Assembly: GCF_002920615.1 (NCBI RefSeq)
Contig: NZ_PQSU01000039.1
Coordinates: 19,210 to 83,209, forward strand
Source of the DNA: Streptomyces sp. Ru62
Lineage (GTDB): Bacteria > Actinomycetota > Actinomycetes > Streptomycetales > Streptomycetaceae
Direction of reading: 5' to 3'
DNA: 64,000 nt
The translations under genes and the position numbers were made by a program. Below are positions 53,258 to 60,674 of the stretch, in pieces (within the stretch, counting starts at the first letter, position 1; each line of letters starts with the position of its first letter). The notes below the pieces were generated by a model, which searched no databases, was not told where the DNA came from, and was given only the letters and a program-made list of their open reading frames with translations.

Positions 53258-53629
53258 GTGCAGACCGACATCGATCCACGCAACCTGATCGGCCGCAAGG
53301 CGTTCGACCGCAATGGCACCAAGATCGGCACCATCGACGAGGTGTACCTGGACGACGCGACCGGCGTGCCCGAATGGGCGGCCATACGCACCGGCCTGTT
53401 CTCCCGGGACGCCTTCGTGCCCCTGGAGCCCAGCGAACTCGTCGACGGCACCCTGCACGTCCCCTTCGAACGCGCCCTCATCAAGGACGCCCCCGACTTC
53501 GGCGTGGGTCGCCACCTCTCCCCCGAACAGGAGCTCCAGCTCTACCACCACTACGGCCTCGACGTGGCCTCACCCCCCAAGGTCCCGGACCACGACTTCG
53601 GCAAGCTGGCCGGATCGGAGGAGGCCTGA
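53258..53629 (+). CDS. PRC-barrel domain protein
   Basis: The product is 123 residues from the GTG at 53258, preceded by GGAGGGAGAGG. A PRC-barrel occupies residues 8-80: NLIGRKAFDRNGTKIGTIDEVYLDDATGVPEWAAIRTGLF, then RDAFVPLEPSELVDGTLHVPF. The C-terminus has SPEQELQLYHHYGLD, a tail seen in many Streptomyces PRC proteins. These domains bind RNA or reaction-centre-like partners in other bacteria; the role here is unknown. The 3' 79 bases overlap dinB antisense. Confidence 0.88.
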   Translation: MQTDIDPRNLIGRKAFDRNGTKIGTIDEVYLDDATGVPEWAAIRTGLFSRDAFVPLEPSELVDGTLHVPFERALIKDAPDFGVGRHLSPEQELQLYHHYGLDVASPPKVPDHDFGKLAGSEEA

Positions 53630-55038
53630 TCGGCGGCCTTCTCCGGGGTCCGGGGCGGCGCCCCCTGACGGTCACCGCTCGGCAGGCCGAGACGGATGGG
53701 CGGGTGGCAGGGGTCCGAGACCAGCGGCAACGGATCAGCAGGCTCCAGCGCGGGATCGTCGGCGAAGAACGTCCGTACCCGCCCGGGAGGGGACTGCGGC
53801 GTCTCGAACCGCACGGTCACCCGCCCCAGCCCGCTCCCCTGCACCCATCCGTGCCCGTACTCCGCATGCCGCACATCCTGCCCGGCCCGCCACTGCCGCT
53901 CGACGGGCTCCGCCCGCTCCACGACAGCCTCCACCGCACCCTCCGGTTCCTCCGCCGCGGGCACGGGCATCGCCTGCGCGAACAGGTCCTCCTGCGTGTA
54001 GTCGGCGAGCCCGGACACCCCCACCCCGAGCAGTCGCACCCCGCCCGTCGTGTCCACGGAGTCCAGCAGTCGCGCCGCCGCCTCGCGGATGACCACGGGG
54101 TCGTCCGTGGGCCCCCTGAGCGTCTCGGAGCGGGTCAGGGTGGAGAAGTCGTACCGCCGCACCTTCAGCACGATGGTCCGCCCGGACAGCCCGGCCTCGC
54201 GCAGCCGCCGCACACACCGGTCGGCCAGCCGCTGCACCTCCAGACCGACCCGCAGCCGGTCGTGGATGTCCACGTCGTACGTGTCCTCGACCGACACCGA
54301 CTTGGCCTCCCGCTCGGCCACCACGGGCCGCTCGTCCCGGGCCAGGGCCATGGCGTACAGCGCGTGCCCGTGCGCCTTGCCGAGCAGCCGGACCAGCTCG
54401 TCCTCGCCGGCCTCCGCCAGCTCCTCCACCGTGGTGATCCCGGCCCGGCGCAGATGGTCCCCGGTGGCCGGTCCGACCCCCGGCAGGGTGCGCACCGGCA
54501 TCGGCGCCAGCAGTGCCCGCTCCGTGCCCGGCTCGATCAGCCGCAGGCCGTCCGGCTTGGCCTGCTCGGAGGCGATCTTCGCGAGCATCTTGGAGGCGGC
54601 GAGCCCCACCGATCCGGTGAGCCCCGTGACCGCCCGGATGTCCGCGCGCAGCTTCTCCCCCGCCCGCCGCGCCGACTCCTCGTCCCAGGCCGCTCCCCCG
54701 GCCTCCAGGTCCACGAAGGCCTCGTCCAGGCTCAGCGGCTCGACCAGCGGTGACAGCTCCCGCAGCAGCGCCATCACCTGCTCGCTGATCGCCCGGTACA
54801 GAGTGAAGCGCGGCACCAGATACGCGGCGTTGGGTGCCAGCCGGCGCGCCTGGGCCATGGGCATCGCCGAGTGGACCCCGAACACCCGTGCCTCGTACGA
54901 CGCGGTCGCCACCACCCCGCGCGGTCCGAGGCCGCCCACGATCACCGCTTTCCCGCGCAGGCTCGGCTTGGACGCCTGCTCCACCGAGGCGAAGAAGGCA
55001 TCCATGTCGAGATGCAGGATCGTGGGCGCGTTTCTCAC
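53551..55038 (-). CDS. dinB: DNA polymerase IV (Y family)
   Basis: The product is 495 residues from a GTG at 55038. The palm carries HLDMDAFFASVEQASKPSLR with the first catalytic Asp, and the second box SLDEAFVDLEAGG. Little-finger DNA-binding residues and SVEDTYDVDIHD follow. The C-terminus is long and Pro/Ser-rich and overlaps the PRC-barrel gene by 79 bases. It performs error-prone translesion synthesis. The length exceeds the usual ~350 residues, mostly through the C-terminal tail. Confidence 0.9.
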   Translation of the reverse strand: MRNAPTILHLDMDAFFASVEQASKPSLRGKAVIVGGLGPRGVVATASYEARVFGVHSAMPMAQARRLAPNAAYLVPRFTLYRAISEQVMALLRELSPLVEPLSLDEAFVDLEAGGAAWDEESARRAGEKLRADIRAVTGLTGSVGLAASKMLAKIASEQAKPDGLRLIEPGTERALLAPMPVRTLPGVGPATGDHLRRAGITTVEELAEAGEDELVRLLGKAHGHALYAMALARDERPVVAEREAKSVSVEDTYDVDIHDRLRVGLEVQRLADRCVRRLREAGLSGRTIVLKVRRYDFSTLTRSETLRGPTDDPVVIREAAARLLDSVDTTGGVRLLGVGVSGLADYTQEDLFAQAMPVPAAEEPEGAVEAVVERAEPVERQWRAGQDVRHAEYGHGWVQGSGLGRVTVRFETPQSPPGRVRTFFADDPALEPADPLPLVSDPCHPPIRLGLPSGDRQGAPPRTPEKAADQASSDPASLPKSWSGTLGGEATSRP

Positions 55039-55118
55039 ATCTCCGATGCTGCACCACGGCACTGACAATGCCGCGAGGACCGGAGCGCCCACGGGAGAGG
55101 GGCGGTCGGACCCGGCGG

Positions 55119-55802
55119 TCAGACCGCCCGGTTGCGGCGCCGCGCCAGCTCGTCCGCGGGGTTGTGCCCGACCAGGGTCTCACCGGTGTCGATGCGCTCG
55201 CCGTGCAGTTGGGAGAGGGCGCTTTCCACGTCCCGCCACACCACGCCGACGGCGATCCCGAAGATGCCCTGACCGCCCTGGAGCAGGGCGTGGACCTCGT
55301 CCGGCGAGGTGCACTCGTACACGGTCGCGCCGTCGCTCATCAGGGTCATCCGCTCCAGGTCGCGGAAACCGCGTTCCCTGAGGTGCTGCACGGTCGTGCG
55401 GATGTTCTGCAGCGACACCCCGGTGTCCAGGAACCGCTTCACGATCTTCAGGACGACCACGTCCCGGAAGCTGTACAGCCGCTGGGTGCCCGACCCGTAG
55501 GCGGGCCGTACGCTGGGCTCGACCAGACCGGTGCGGGCCCAGTAGTCGAGCTGCCGGTAGGTGATGCCGGCAGCCGCGCAGGCCGTGGGCCCGCGGTAGC
55601 CGATCTCCTCGGACGCCATGGACGCCACCCCTCCGCCGTTCGGCACCGCCGTGGGCAGCTGCGGAGCGTGCTCCACCGCGCTGCCGGGACGGGCATGACC
55701 CCCGCCTGAGCGCGGCCGCGAGTTCGGGGGCGGGTACGGACCGCTCTCCCCGAAACCGCGTCCGGGTGCACCCCCAGCCGTACCGTCGCCGCTGGTTCTC
55801 AC
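55119..55802 (-). CDS. MerR family regulator (Rv1830-like)
   Basis: The product is 227 residues from the GTG at 55802, chosen because GGACGGAGG lies at correct spacing upstream. A glycine/proline-rich N-terminus of about 65 residues precedes the MerR helix-turn-helix (IGYRGPTACAAAGITYRQLD, then RLYSFRDVVVLKIVKRFLD) and a C-terminal domain (GIFGIAVGVVWRDVESALSQL) ending in LVGHNPADELARRRNRAV. Gene order (after DUF151, FtsR and FHA) matches mycobacterial Rv1827-Rv1830. It probably regulates cell division or metabolic genes; targets not evident. Confidence 0.82.
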   Translation of the reverse strand: MRTSGDGTAGGAPGRGFGESGPYPPPNSRPRSGGGHARPGSAVEHAPQLPTAVPNGGGVASMASEEIGYRGPTACAAAGITYRQLDYWARTGLVEPSVRPAYGSGTQRLYSFRDVVVLKIVKRFLDTGVSLQNIRTTVQHLRERGFRDLERMTLMSDGATVYECTSPDEVHALLQGGQGIFGIAVGVVWRDVESALSQLHGERIDTGETLVGHNPADELARRRNRAV

Positions 55803-56063
55803 GCCGACCTCCGTCCTTGACCTGCCTTCTCGACGGTAGGCAGTCACCAGGGGTGCGTCAACGATCGCCACACTCGGCACGCCGAGTGATAATCACCCAA
55901 GGAGTGGTTTCCCGTGTCCCACCGCGGGGAAAGGCTAGCCGAATGCGCTGGCGAGGGGCCGTAGGACGCTCTCACTGGCCGGAGGCAATTGCCGGGGCGA
56001 GGGCCGCACGGGGCCGCCGTCCGCCCCGGTGGACCACCGGGACCGACGGACCGGTCCCAGGGC

Positions 56064-56537
56064 TCACTGGCTGCTGGTGCCGAAGTCCTCGGGCGAGATC
56101 TGGTCGAGGAACTCGCGGAACTTCTCCACCTCGTCCTCCTGCTCGTCCGGGATGGCGATGCCGGCGTCGTCCAGCACCGTGTCACTGCCGTAGATCGGCG
56201 TCCCGGTGCGCAGGGCGAGCGCTATGGCATCGGAGGGGCGGGCGCTGACCTCGACCCCGCTGGCGAACACCAGCTCCGCGTAGAAGACACCTTCCCGCAG
56301 ATCGGTGATACGCACTTCGGTCAGCTCCTGGCCGACGGCCTCCAGCACGTCCTTGAACAGGTCGTGGGTCAGCGGTCGCGCGGGGGCCATGCCCTGCTGG
56401 GCGAAGGCGATCGCCGTCGCCTCCCCCGGCCCGATCCAGATGGGGAGGTAGCGGTCGCCTCCCACTTCGCGCAGGAGCACGATCGGTTGGTTGGAGGGCA
56501 TTTCGACCCGGACACCTACGACATCGAGCTCGTTCAC
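56064..56537 (-). CDS. Bifunctional nuclease family (DUF151) protein
   Basis: This 157-residue protein starts MNELDVVGVRVEMPSNQPIV and has the DUF151 core ERYLPIWIGPGEATAIAFAQQ-like segment, TRPLTHDLFKDVLEAVG and FYAELVFASGVEVSARPSDAIALALRTGTPIY. Plant and bacterial members have DNase/RNase activity reported. It stands between the two MerR genes, as Rv1829 does in mycobacteria. The C-terminal 30 residues are acidic (EQEDEVEKFREFLDQISPEDF). Confidence 0.88.
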   Translation of the reverse strand: MNELDVVGVRVEMPSNQPIVLLREVGGDRYLPIWIGPGEATAIAFAQQGMAPARPLTHDLFKDVLEAVGQELTEVRITDLREGVFYAELVFASGVEVSARPSDAIALALRTGTPIYGSDTVLDDAGIAIPDEQEDEVEKFREFLDQISPEDFGTSSQ

Positions 56538-56622
56538 ACAGCAACCCTAGGCCGTGCCCGGGACGTTTGGGTAGTCGGGCCGGGAACAGGTGCCCGATCC
56601 GGCCGCTCCACGGCCCATCCGA

Positions 56623-57360
56623 TCAGGGCAGCCGCACGCCGAGAGCGGTCTTCACCAGGGCCGCGTGCAGCTTCACCGTCAGGGCCGCCAGCTCCTTCGT
56701 ACGGGCCTCGGCGTGTGCCCTGGTCTGCGGGTTGCGATGGCGTCTGAGCGGGGCCACGACCTGGTCGACCAGGCCCGCCTCACGGTCGGCGGCGGCCTTC
56801 ATCACCCGCAGGTGGCGCGGCTCGATCCCGAACCGGCCCAGTTCGGCGATCAGCGAGGCCACGGTGACGGCCTCGGCGTCGTACACCCCGTCCTCCAGCG
56901 CCGCGATCAGCCCGTAGGACTCCCACTCCTTCAGGTCGCCCTCGTCGATGTCCGCGGCGGCCAGCAGCTCGGCCCTGCCGACCCTGGCCACCGTCGGCGC
57001 CTCCACGCGCGCGGGCGCGTCCTCCGCGGTGCGCTGACGTCCCACCACGGGCAGCGGGACGGCCTCGCCCCGCTCCATGGCGTCCAGATGCTCACGGATC
57101 ACCTTGAGCGGCAGATAGTGGTCCCGCTGCATCCTCAGGACGTGACCGAGGCGCTCGACGTCCCCGGCGCTGAACTTGCGGTACCCCGACGGGGTCCGCT
57201 GCGGCTCGATGAGGCCCTCCGACTCCAGGAAACGGATCTTGGAGATGGTGACTTCGGGGAACTCGTCGCGCAGCACGTTCAGCACCGTGCCGATGCTCAT
57301 CAGCCCACTGTCCCTGGCGGCGGTACCGCTTCCGGCACCGCCGCTCGGTGTTTGAAGCAT
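56623..57360 (-). CDS. FtsR-type MerR regulator
   Basis: The product is 245 residues from the ATG at 57360; the conserved part begins at MSIGTVLNVLRDEFPEVTIS (about residue 21), as in Rv1828/FtsR, the MerR activator of ftsZ in corynebacteria. The HTH is TISKIRFLESEGLIEPQRTP, then GYRKFSAGDVERLGHVLRMQ. A C-terminal effector-like domain follows (WESYGLIAALEDGVYDAEAV). It sits directly downstream of the FHA gene, the conserved actinobacterial order. Control of division genes is inferred from homology. Confidence 0.87.
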   Translation of the reverse strand: MLQTPSGGAGSGTAARDSGLMSIGTVLNVLRDEFPEVTISKIRFLESEGLIEPQRTPSGYRKFSAGDVERLGHVLRMQRDHYLPLKVIREHLDAMERGEAVPLPVVGRQRTAEDAPARVEAPTVARVGRAELLAAADIDEGDLKEWESYGLIAALEDGVYDAEAVTVASLIAELGRFGIEPRHLRVMKAAADREAGLVDQVVAPLRRHRNPQTRAHAEARTKELAALTVKLHAALVKTALGVRLP

Positions 57361-57404
57361 GGACCTTCCCTGGGGGTCCCCCCGGACATCAGTCCGGGGG
57401 CGGG

Positions 57405-58235
57405 TCAGATGCCCTGCCGGCTCGCGTAGAACACCAGCCTGTACTTGCCGATCTGCACCTCGTCACCGTTCGACAGGGCGACCTGGTCGATGCGCTCCCG
57501 GTTGACGTACGTGCCGTTCAGGCTGCCCACGTCGGCCACCGTGAAGGAGCCGTCCGGGGAGCGCCGGAACTCCACGTGGCGCCGCGAGACGGTCACGTCG
57601 TCCAGGAAGATGTCGCTCTGCGGATGACGGCCGGCCGTGGTCAGGTCGCTGTCCAGCAGGAAGCGGCTGCCCGAGTTCGGCCCCCGGCGCACCACCAGCA
57701 GCGCCGAGCCCATCGGCAGCGCGTCCACCGCGGCCTGCGCCTCCGGGGAGAGCATCGGCAGCGGCGTCTGGCCGGTCGCCTCGGAGTCGTAGGCCTCCAG
57801 ACCCGAGATCGAGATCGTGGACGTCGTCTCGGAAGCCCGCTCCGGCGTCAACCCGGGACGCAGCGGCGCCCCGCAGTTGGAGCAGAACCGGGCGTTCTCC
57901 GCATTCCGGTTACCGCACCTCGTACATACCAGGACCGACATCGACGGATCCTCCTGCCGCGGCTGCCCCGCCGGGGCGTTGGACGCGTACGGGCCGGGGG
58001 CGAACCCTCCACCCGTACCTGAGGTTGACGGTTGCCCGAAACCTATGCCGCCGGACTGGGCAGGGTCAACAGACGCCGCGCCCTGACCTCCCGAAATGTC
58101 ACCGCCCGGACCAGCGACCTGGTCCCGGAACAGCGGGCGCTGGCCCTCCGCGTCAGGCTGTGCGCGATGACGAGCGGTCGCGTTGCCGCTGCCCTCTCGC
58201 GCGCTCTTGCCGAACAACTTCGCAAACAACTTCAC
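57405..58235 (-). CDS. GarA/OdhI-like FHA domain protein with zinc ribbon
   Basis: The product is 276 residues from the GTG at 58235 (AAGGGG upstream). Order: glycine-rich N-terminus 1-98; zinc ribbon with Cys104, Cys107, Cys118, Cys121; the phospho-site ETTS at 136-139; FHA domain at about 180-270 with Gly202-Arg203, Ser217-Arg-Arg-His220 and Asn240. In GarA, PknB/PknG phosphorylate ETTS and the FHA then binds it, releasing inhibition of 2-oxoglutarate dehydrogenase and related enzymes. An internal ATG at 57941 with AGGAGG seven bases upstream would give a 178-residue form without the N-terminus. Confidence 0.9.
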   Translation of the reverse strand: MKLFAKLFGKSAREGSGNATARHRAQPDAEGQRPLFRDQVAGPGGDISGGQGAASVDPAQSGGIGFGQPSTSGTGGGFAPGPYASNAPAGQPRQEDPSMSVLVCTRCGNRNAENARFCSNCGAPLRPGLTPERASETTSTISISGLEAYDSEATGQTPLPMLSPEAQAAVDALPMGSALLVVRRGPNSGSRFLLDSDLTTAGRHPQSDIFLDDVTVSRRHVEFRRSPDGSFTVADVGSLNGTYVNRERIDQVALSNGDEVQIGKYRLVFYASRQGI

Positions 58236-58425
58236 GGGCGATTCCCCTTGACCGAAACAGACCCGCCCGTGGGGCAGGACGAACCCTGATTGCCTACACC
58301 GGCCGAGCCGGACATTCTCACAACGTCCGTATCCACCAGACAGTTTCCACCACGCACCACCCCTTCGGTGCGCCGACCCCCCGCAACCTCATGCCCCTGC
58401 CGGACGGCCCCCATGCACCGCCGGT

Positions 58426-59310
58426 TCACTGGGAGGACGACCGAGCGTAGTCAGGCCGCTTCGCCTGTCGCAAGGCATCCACGACGATCTTGTCCGACCG
58501 CTCGACGGTCACCGTGGCCTGCTCCTTCTCCAGAGTCTGCACCACGCCTCCAGGGATGTTCAGCGCGGGCTCAAGGTCCTGCGGCTTGCCGATGACCTTG
58601 AAACGATAGGGGGCGTTGATCTTGTTCCCGTCGACGCTCACACTCCTGCCGGAGTCGGTGAAGTAGGTGCCGGCGACCACCCGGACCCCGTTGACCTGGA
58701 TTGCCTCCGCACCGGCCGCGCGCAACTCCTGGATCGCGTCGAGCAGCATGTCCGCCTGGACCGTCCCCTTCGTGTCCTCGATCGTCATGGTGATGCCGGG
58801 ACCCTGCGCCGCCACGGTGCCCGCGAGGATGCCGAGTTGCCTCTCCTTCTCGGCGGTCTGCCGACGCGCCTCCGCGGCCTGGTCGGAGCTGGTCTGCAGC
58901 TCCTGACGCTGCTTCTCAAGCCCCTGCTTCTCGTCCTGAAGACGCTGAGTACGCGAATCCAGTTCATCGAGGATGCGCACAAGATCTTCTTGGCGGGCTC
59001 CGCGCAGCGCGCTGTCGGTGTCGCTGTTGGACGCCACCTGCACGGCCAGGCCGAAGCCCAGGCCGAACAGCAGCACAGCCACGATGAGTTGAGCACGCGT
59101 GAAGCGCGGCGGCCACAGCCCCTTGGCCAGCCGCTGCCGGCCCGTCAGCGCCTGCTGGGGCTCCCCCTCGGCCGGCCGTCCGGCCCCGGTCGCGGGCGCG
59201 GGCACTTCCGCGGGCACTTCCGCCGGCAGTTCCCTGCGCAACCGGTTCTCCGGCTGATCGTTCCGGCCGTTGCCGTCGTTGGTGTCGTTCTGCTCGCTCA
59301 TCGGTGTCAC
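58426..59310 (-). CDS. DUF881 membrane-anchored coiled-coil protein
   Basis: This 294-residue protein starts at a GTG (59310) overlapping the stop of the upstream gene (GTGA); ATG at 59301 is an alternative. An acidic/proline N-terminus is followed by one helix (AQLIVAVLLFGLGFGLAVQV, about 75-95), a coiled coil of about 70 residues, and the DUF881 domain (GPGITMTIEDTKG, ELRAAGAEAIQVNGVRVVAG, YRFKVIGKPQDLEPAL). It is predicted to project outside the membrane. It is part of a three-gene overlapping unit with another DUF881 and a small basic protein, the same trio as Rv1823-Rv1825. Confidence 0.88.
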   Translation of the reverse strand: MTPMSEQNDTNDGNGRNDQPENRLRRELPAEVPAEVPAPATGAGRPAEGEPQQALTGRQRLAKGLWPPRFTRAQLIVAVLLFGLGFGLAVQVASNSDTDSALRGARQEDLVRILDELDSRTQRLQDEKQGLEKQRQELQTSSDQAAEARRQTAEKERQLGILAGTVAAQGPGITMTIEDTKGTVQADMLLDAIQELRAAGAEAIQVNGVRVVAGTYFTDSGRSVSVDGNKINAPYRFKVIGKPQDLEPALNIPGGVVQTLEKEQATVTVERSDKIVVDALRQAKRPDYARSSSQ

Positions 59311-59639
59311 GCCCGGAACACGTGCCGCCGGATCGCCGCGGCGTTGGAGAAGATACGGATACCCAGGACCACGACGACCCCCGTGGACAGCTGCGCGCCC
59401 ACGCCCAACTTGTCGCCGAGGAACACGATGAGGGCGGCGACGACCACGTTCGACAGGAACGACACCACGAAGACCTTGTCGTCGAAGATGCCGTCGAGCA
59501 TGGCCCGCAGACCACCGAAGACGGCGTCCAAGGCCGCGACGACGGCGATCGGCAGATACGGCTCGACGACCGCCGGAACCTCGGGCCGGACCAACAGGCC
59601 GGCCACGACTCCCACGACGAGGCCCAGTACGGCGATCAC
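59307..59639 (-). CDS. Small basic protein (SBP) family membrane protein
   Basis: The product is 110 residues from the GTG at 59639, overlapping the upstream stop (GTGA). Three helices: MIAVLGLVVGVVAGLLV, PIAVVAALDAVFGGLRAML and VVSFLSNVVVAALIVFLGDKL, with SBP signature DDKVFVVSFLSNVVVAALIV. The family is invariably encoded next to DUF881 genes in actinobacteria and firmicutes (where it neighbours division genes). Function unknown. Confidence 0.9.
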   Translation of the reverse strand: MIAVLGLVVGVVAGLLVRPEVPAVVEPYLPIAVVAALDAVFGGLRAMLDGIFDDKVFVVSFLSNVVVAALIVFLGDKLGVGAQLSTGVVVVLGIRIFSNAAAIRRHVFRA

Positions 59640-60544
59640 GATGTGCCCTTCTCGGTTTTCTCTGACTTCGGCTGTGCTGTGCGTACGATCACACTGGGTG
59701 CGGCGGGCAACCGGATGTCACCCTCCGCGGAGATGGTGGCGCGGATGCCGTAGTTCTCCTCCAGGGCATGCAGATACAGGCCGTCGGCGCTGTTCTGGAA
59801 CCCGGTGCTCAACCTCTCCCCGTCCCCCACCGCCAGCACCGTGTACGGCGGCACCAGCGGCCTGTTGTCGACCAGTATCGCGTCACCCGCTGCCCTGATC
59901 GCGGACAGGGCGGTCAGCCGCTGCCCGTTGACGGAGATCGCCTCGGCCCCCGAGGCCCACAGCCCGTTGACCACGCGCTGCATGTCGCGGTCCCGTACCC
60001 GGCCGGTGTCGGAGAAGCCCGCCGTCTCGCGGGGGTTGGAACCGTCCCCGCCGCCGCTCGCCTCCTTGGCGTCGTTCACGACGAGCTTGACACCGGGACC
60101 GTGCACCGCGGTGGCACCCGACAGCAGTCCCACCAGGTCCGCCTCGGCGCTGCCTCCGCTCGACTTCAGGGCCGCCCGCTGGCGCGCGCCGACGTCGTCG
60201 CGCAGAGTGTCGACGGTGCTTTCGAGCTTGTCCGCGTCCGCGGTCTCGCTGTCGATGCGGTCGATCAGCTCCTGGCGCTCCTTGGCCACCACGGGTGCTG
60301 TCACACGGGCCTGTGCCGCCCCCACGGTCACCACGAGCGCCGCGAGGACGAGGCCGGCGGCCAGGCCCAGCCTGGCCCGGAGCGTCTTCGGCAGGCCGCC
60401 CTCGCCCTCGGACTTCCTCCGGGCGGCGGCCTCGGCGTACCCGTCGTCGAGGCTGTGGTCCATGACGTTGGTGATCAACGACATGGAGGCGTCCGGACGC
60501 TGCGGCCGCGTGGGGCTGCTCCGAACGGGGGGTTGCTGCGGCAT
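59636..60544 (-). CDS. DUF881 domain membrane protein
   Basis: The product is 302 residues from the ATG at 60544 (an ATG at 60553 is also possible; no clear Shine-Dalgarno). One helix (LGLAAGLVLAALVVTVGAAQA, about 62-82) precedes a coiled coil and the DUF881 domain: GPGVKLVVNDAKEA, MQRVVNGLWASGAEAISVNGQRLT and TVLAVGDGERLSTGFQNS. Its stop overlaps the small basic protein start, indicating coupled translation. It is the first of the three-gene unit. Confidence 0.87.
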   Translation of the reverse strand: MPQQPPVRSSPTRPQRPDASMSLITNVMDHSLDDGYAEAAARRKSEGEGGLPKTLRARLGLAAGLVLAALVVTVGAAQARVTAPVVAKERQELIDRIDSETADADKLESTVDTLRDDVGARQRAALKSSGGSAEADLVGLLSGATAVHGPGVKLVVNDAKEASGGGDGSNPRETAGFSDTGRVRDRDMQRVVNGLWASGAEAISVNGQRLTALSAIRAAGDAILVDNRPLVPPYTVLAVGDGERLSTGFQNSADGLYLHALEENYGIRATISAEGDIRLPAAPSVIVRTAQPKSEKTEKGTS

Positions 60545-60593
60545 GCCGCACATCGTCGCATGTCGCGAGCAGTACCTCCGAACGGCCCCACCG

Positions 60594-60635
60594 GCGTGCC
60601 GGACAGGCCCCCTTGGGGACACTTGTCCGGCACGC
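60594..60635 (-). terminator. Terminator after the guanylyltransferase-like gene
   Basis: GCGTGCCGGACA (60594-60605) and TGTCCGGCACGC (60624-60635) make a perfect 12-bp stem; the 18-nt loop contains a CCCC/GGGG mini-stem. It is 40 bases past the stop codon at 60675 on the minus strand and before the DUF881 gene, separating the two units. Confidence 0.8.
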
Positions 60636-60674
60636 ACGCGTGCAGCGGGTTTTGCCGTTCTCAGCCGCGGACGG

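Noticed and set aside
58236..58425. A gcvH gene between the FHA and DUF881 genes, as in mycobacteria
   Set aside because: The 190-base gap is too short and has no lipoyl-lysine motif.
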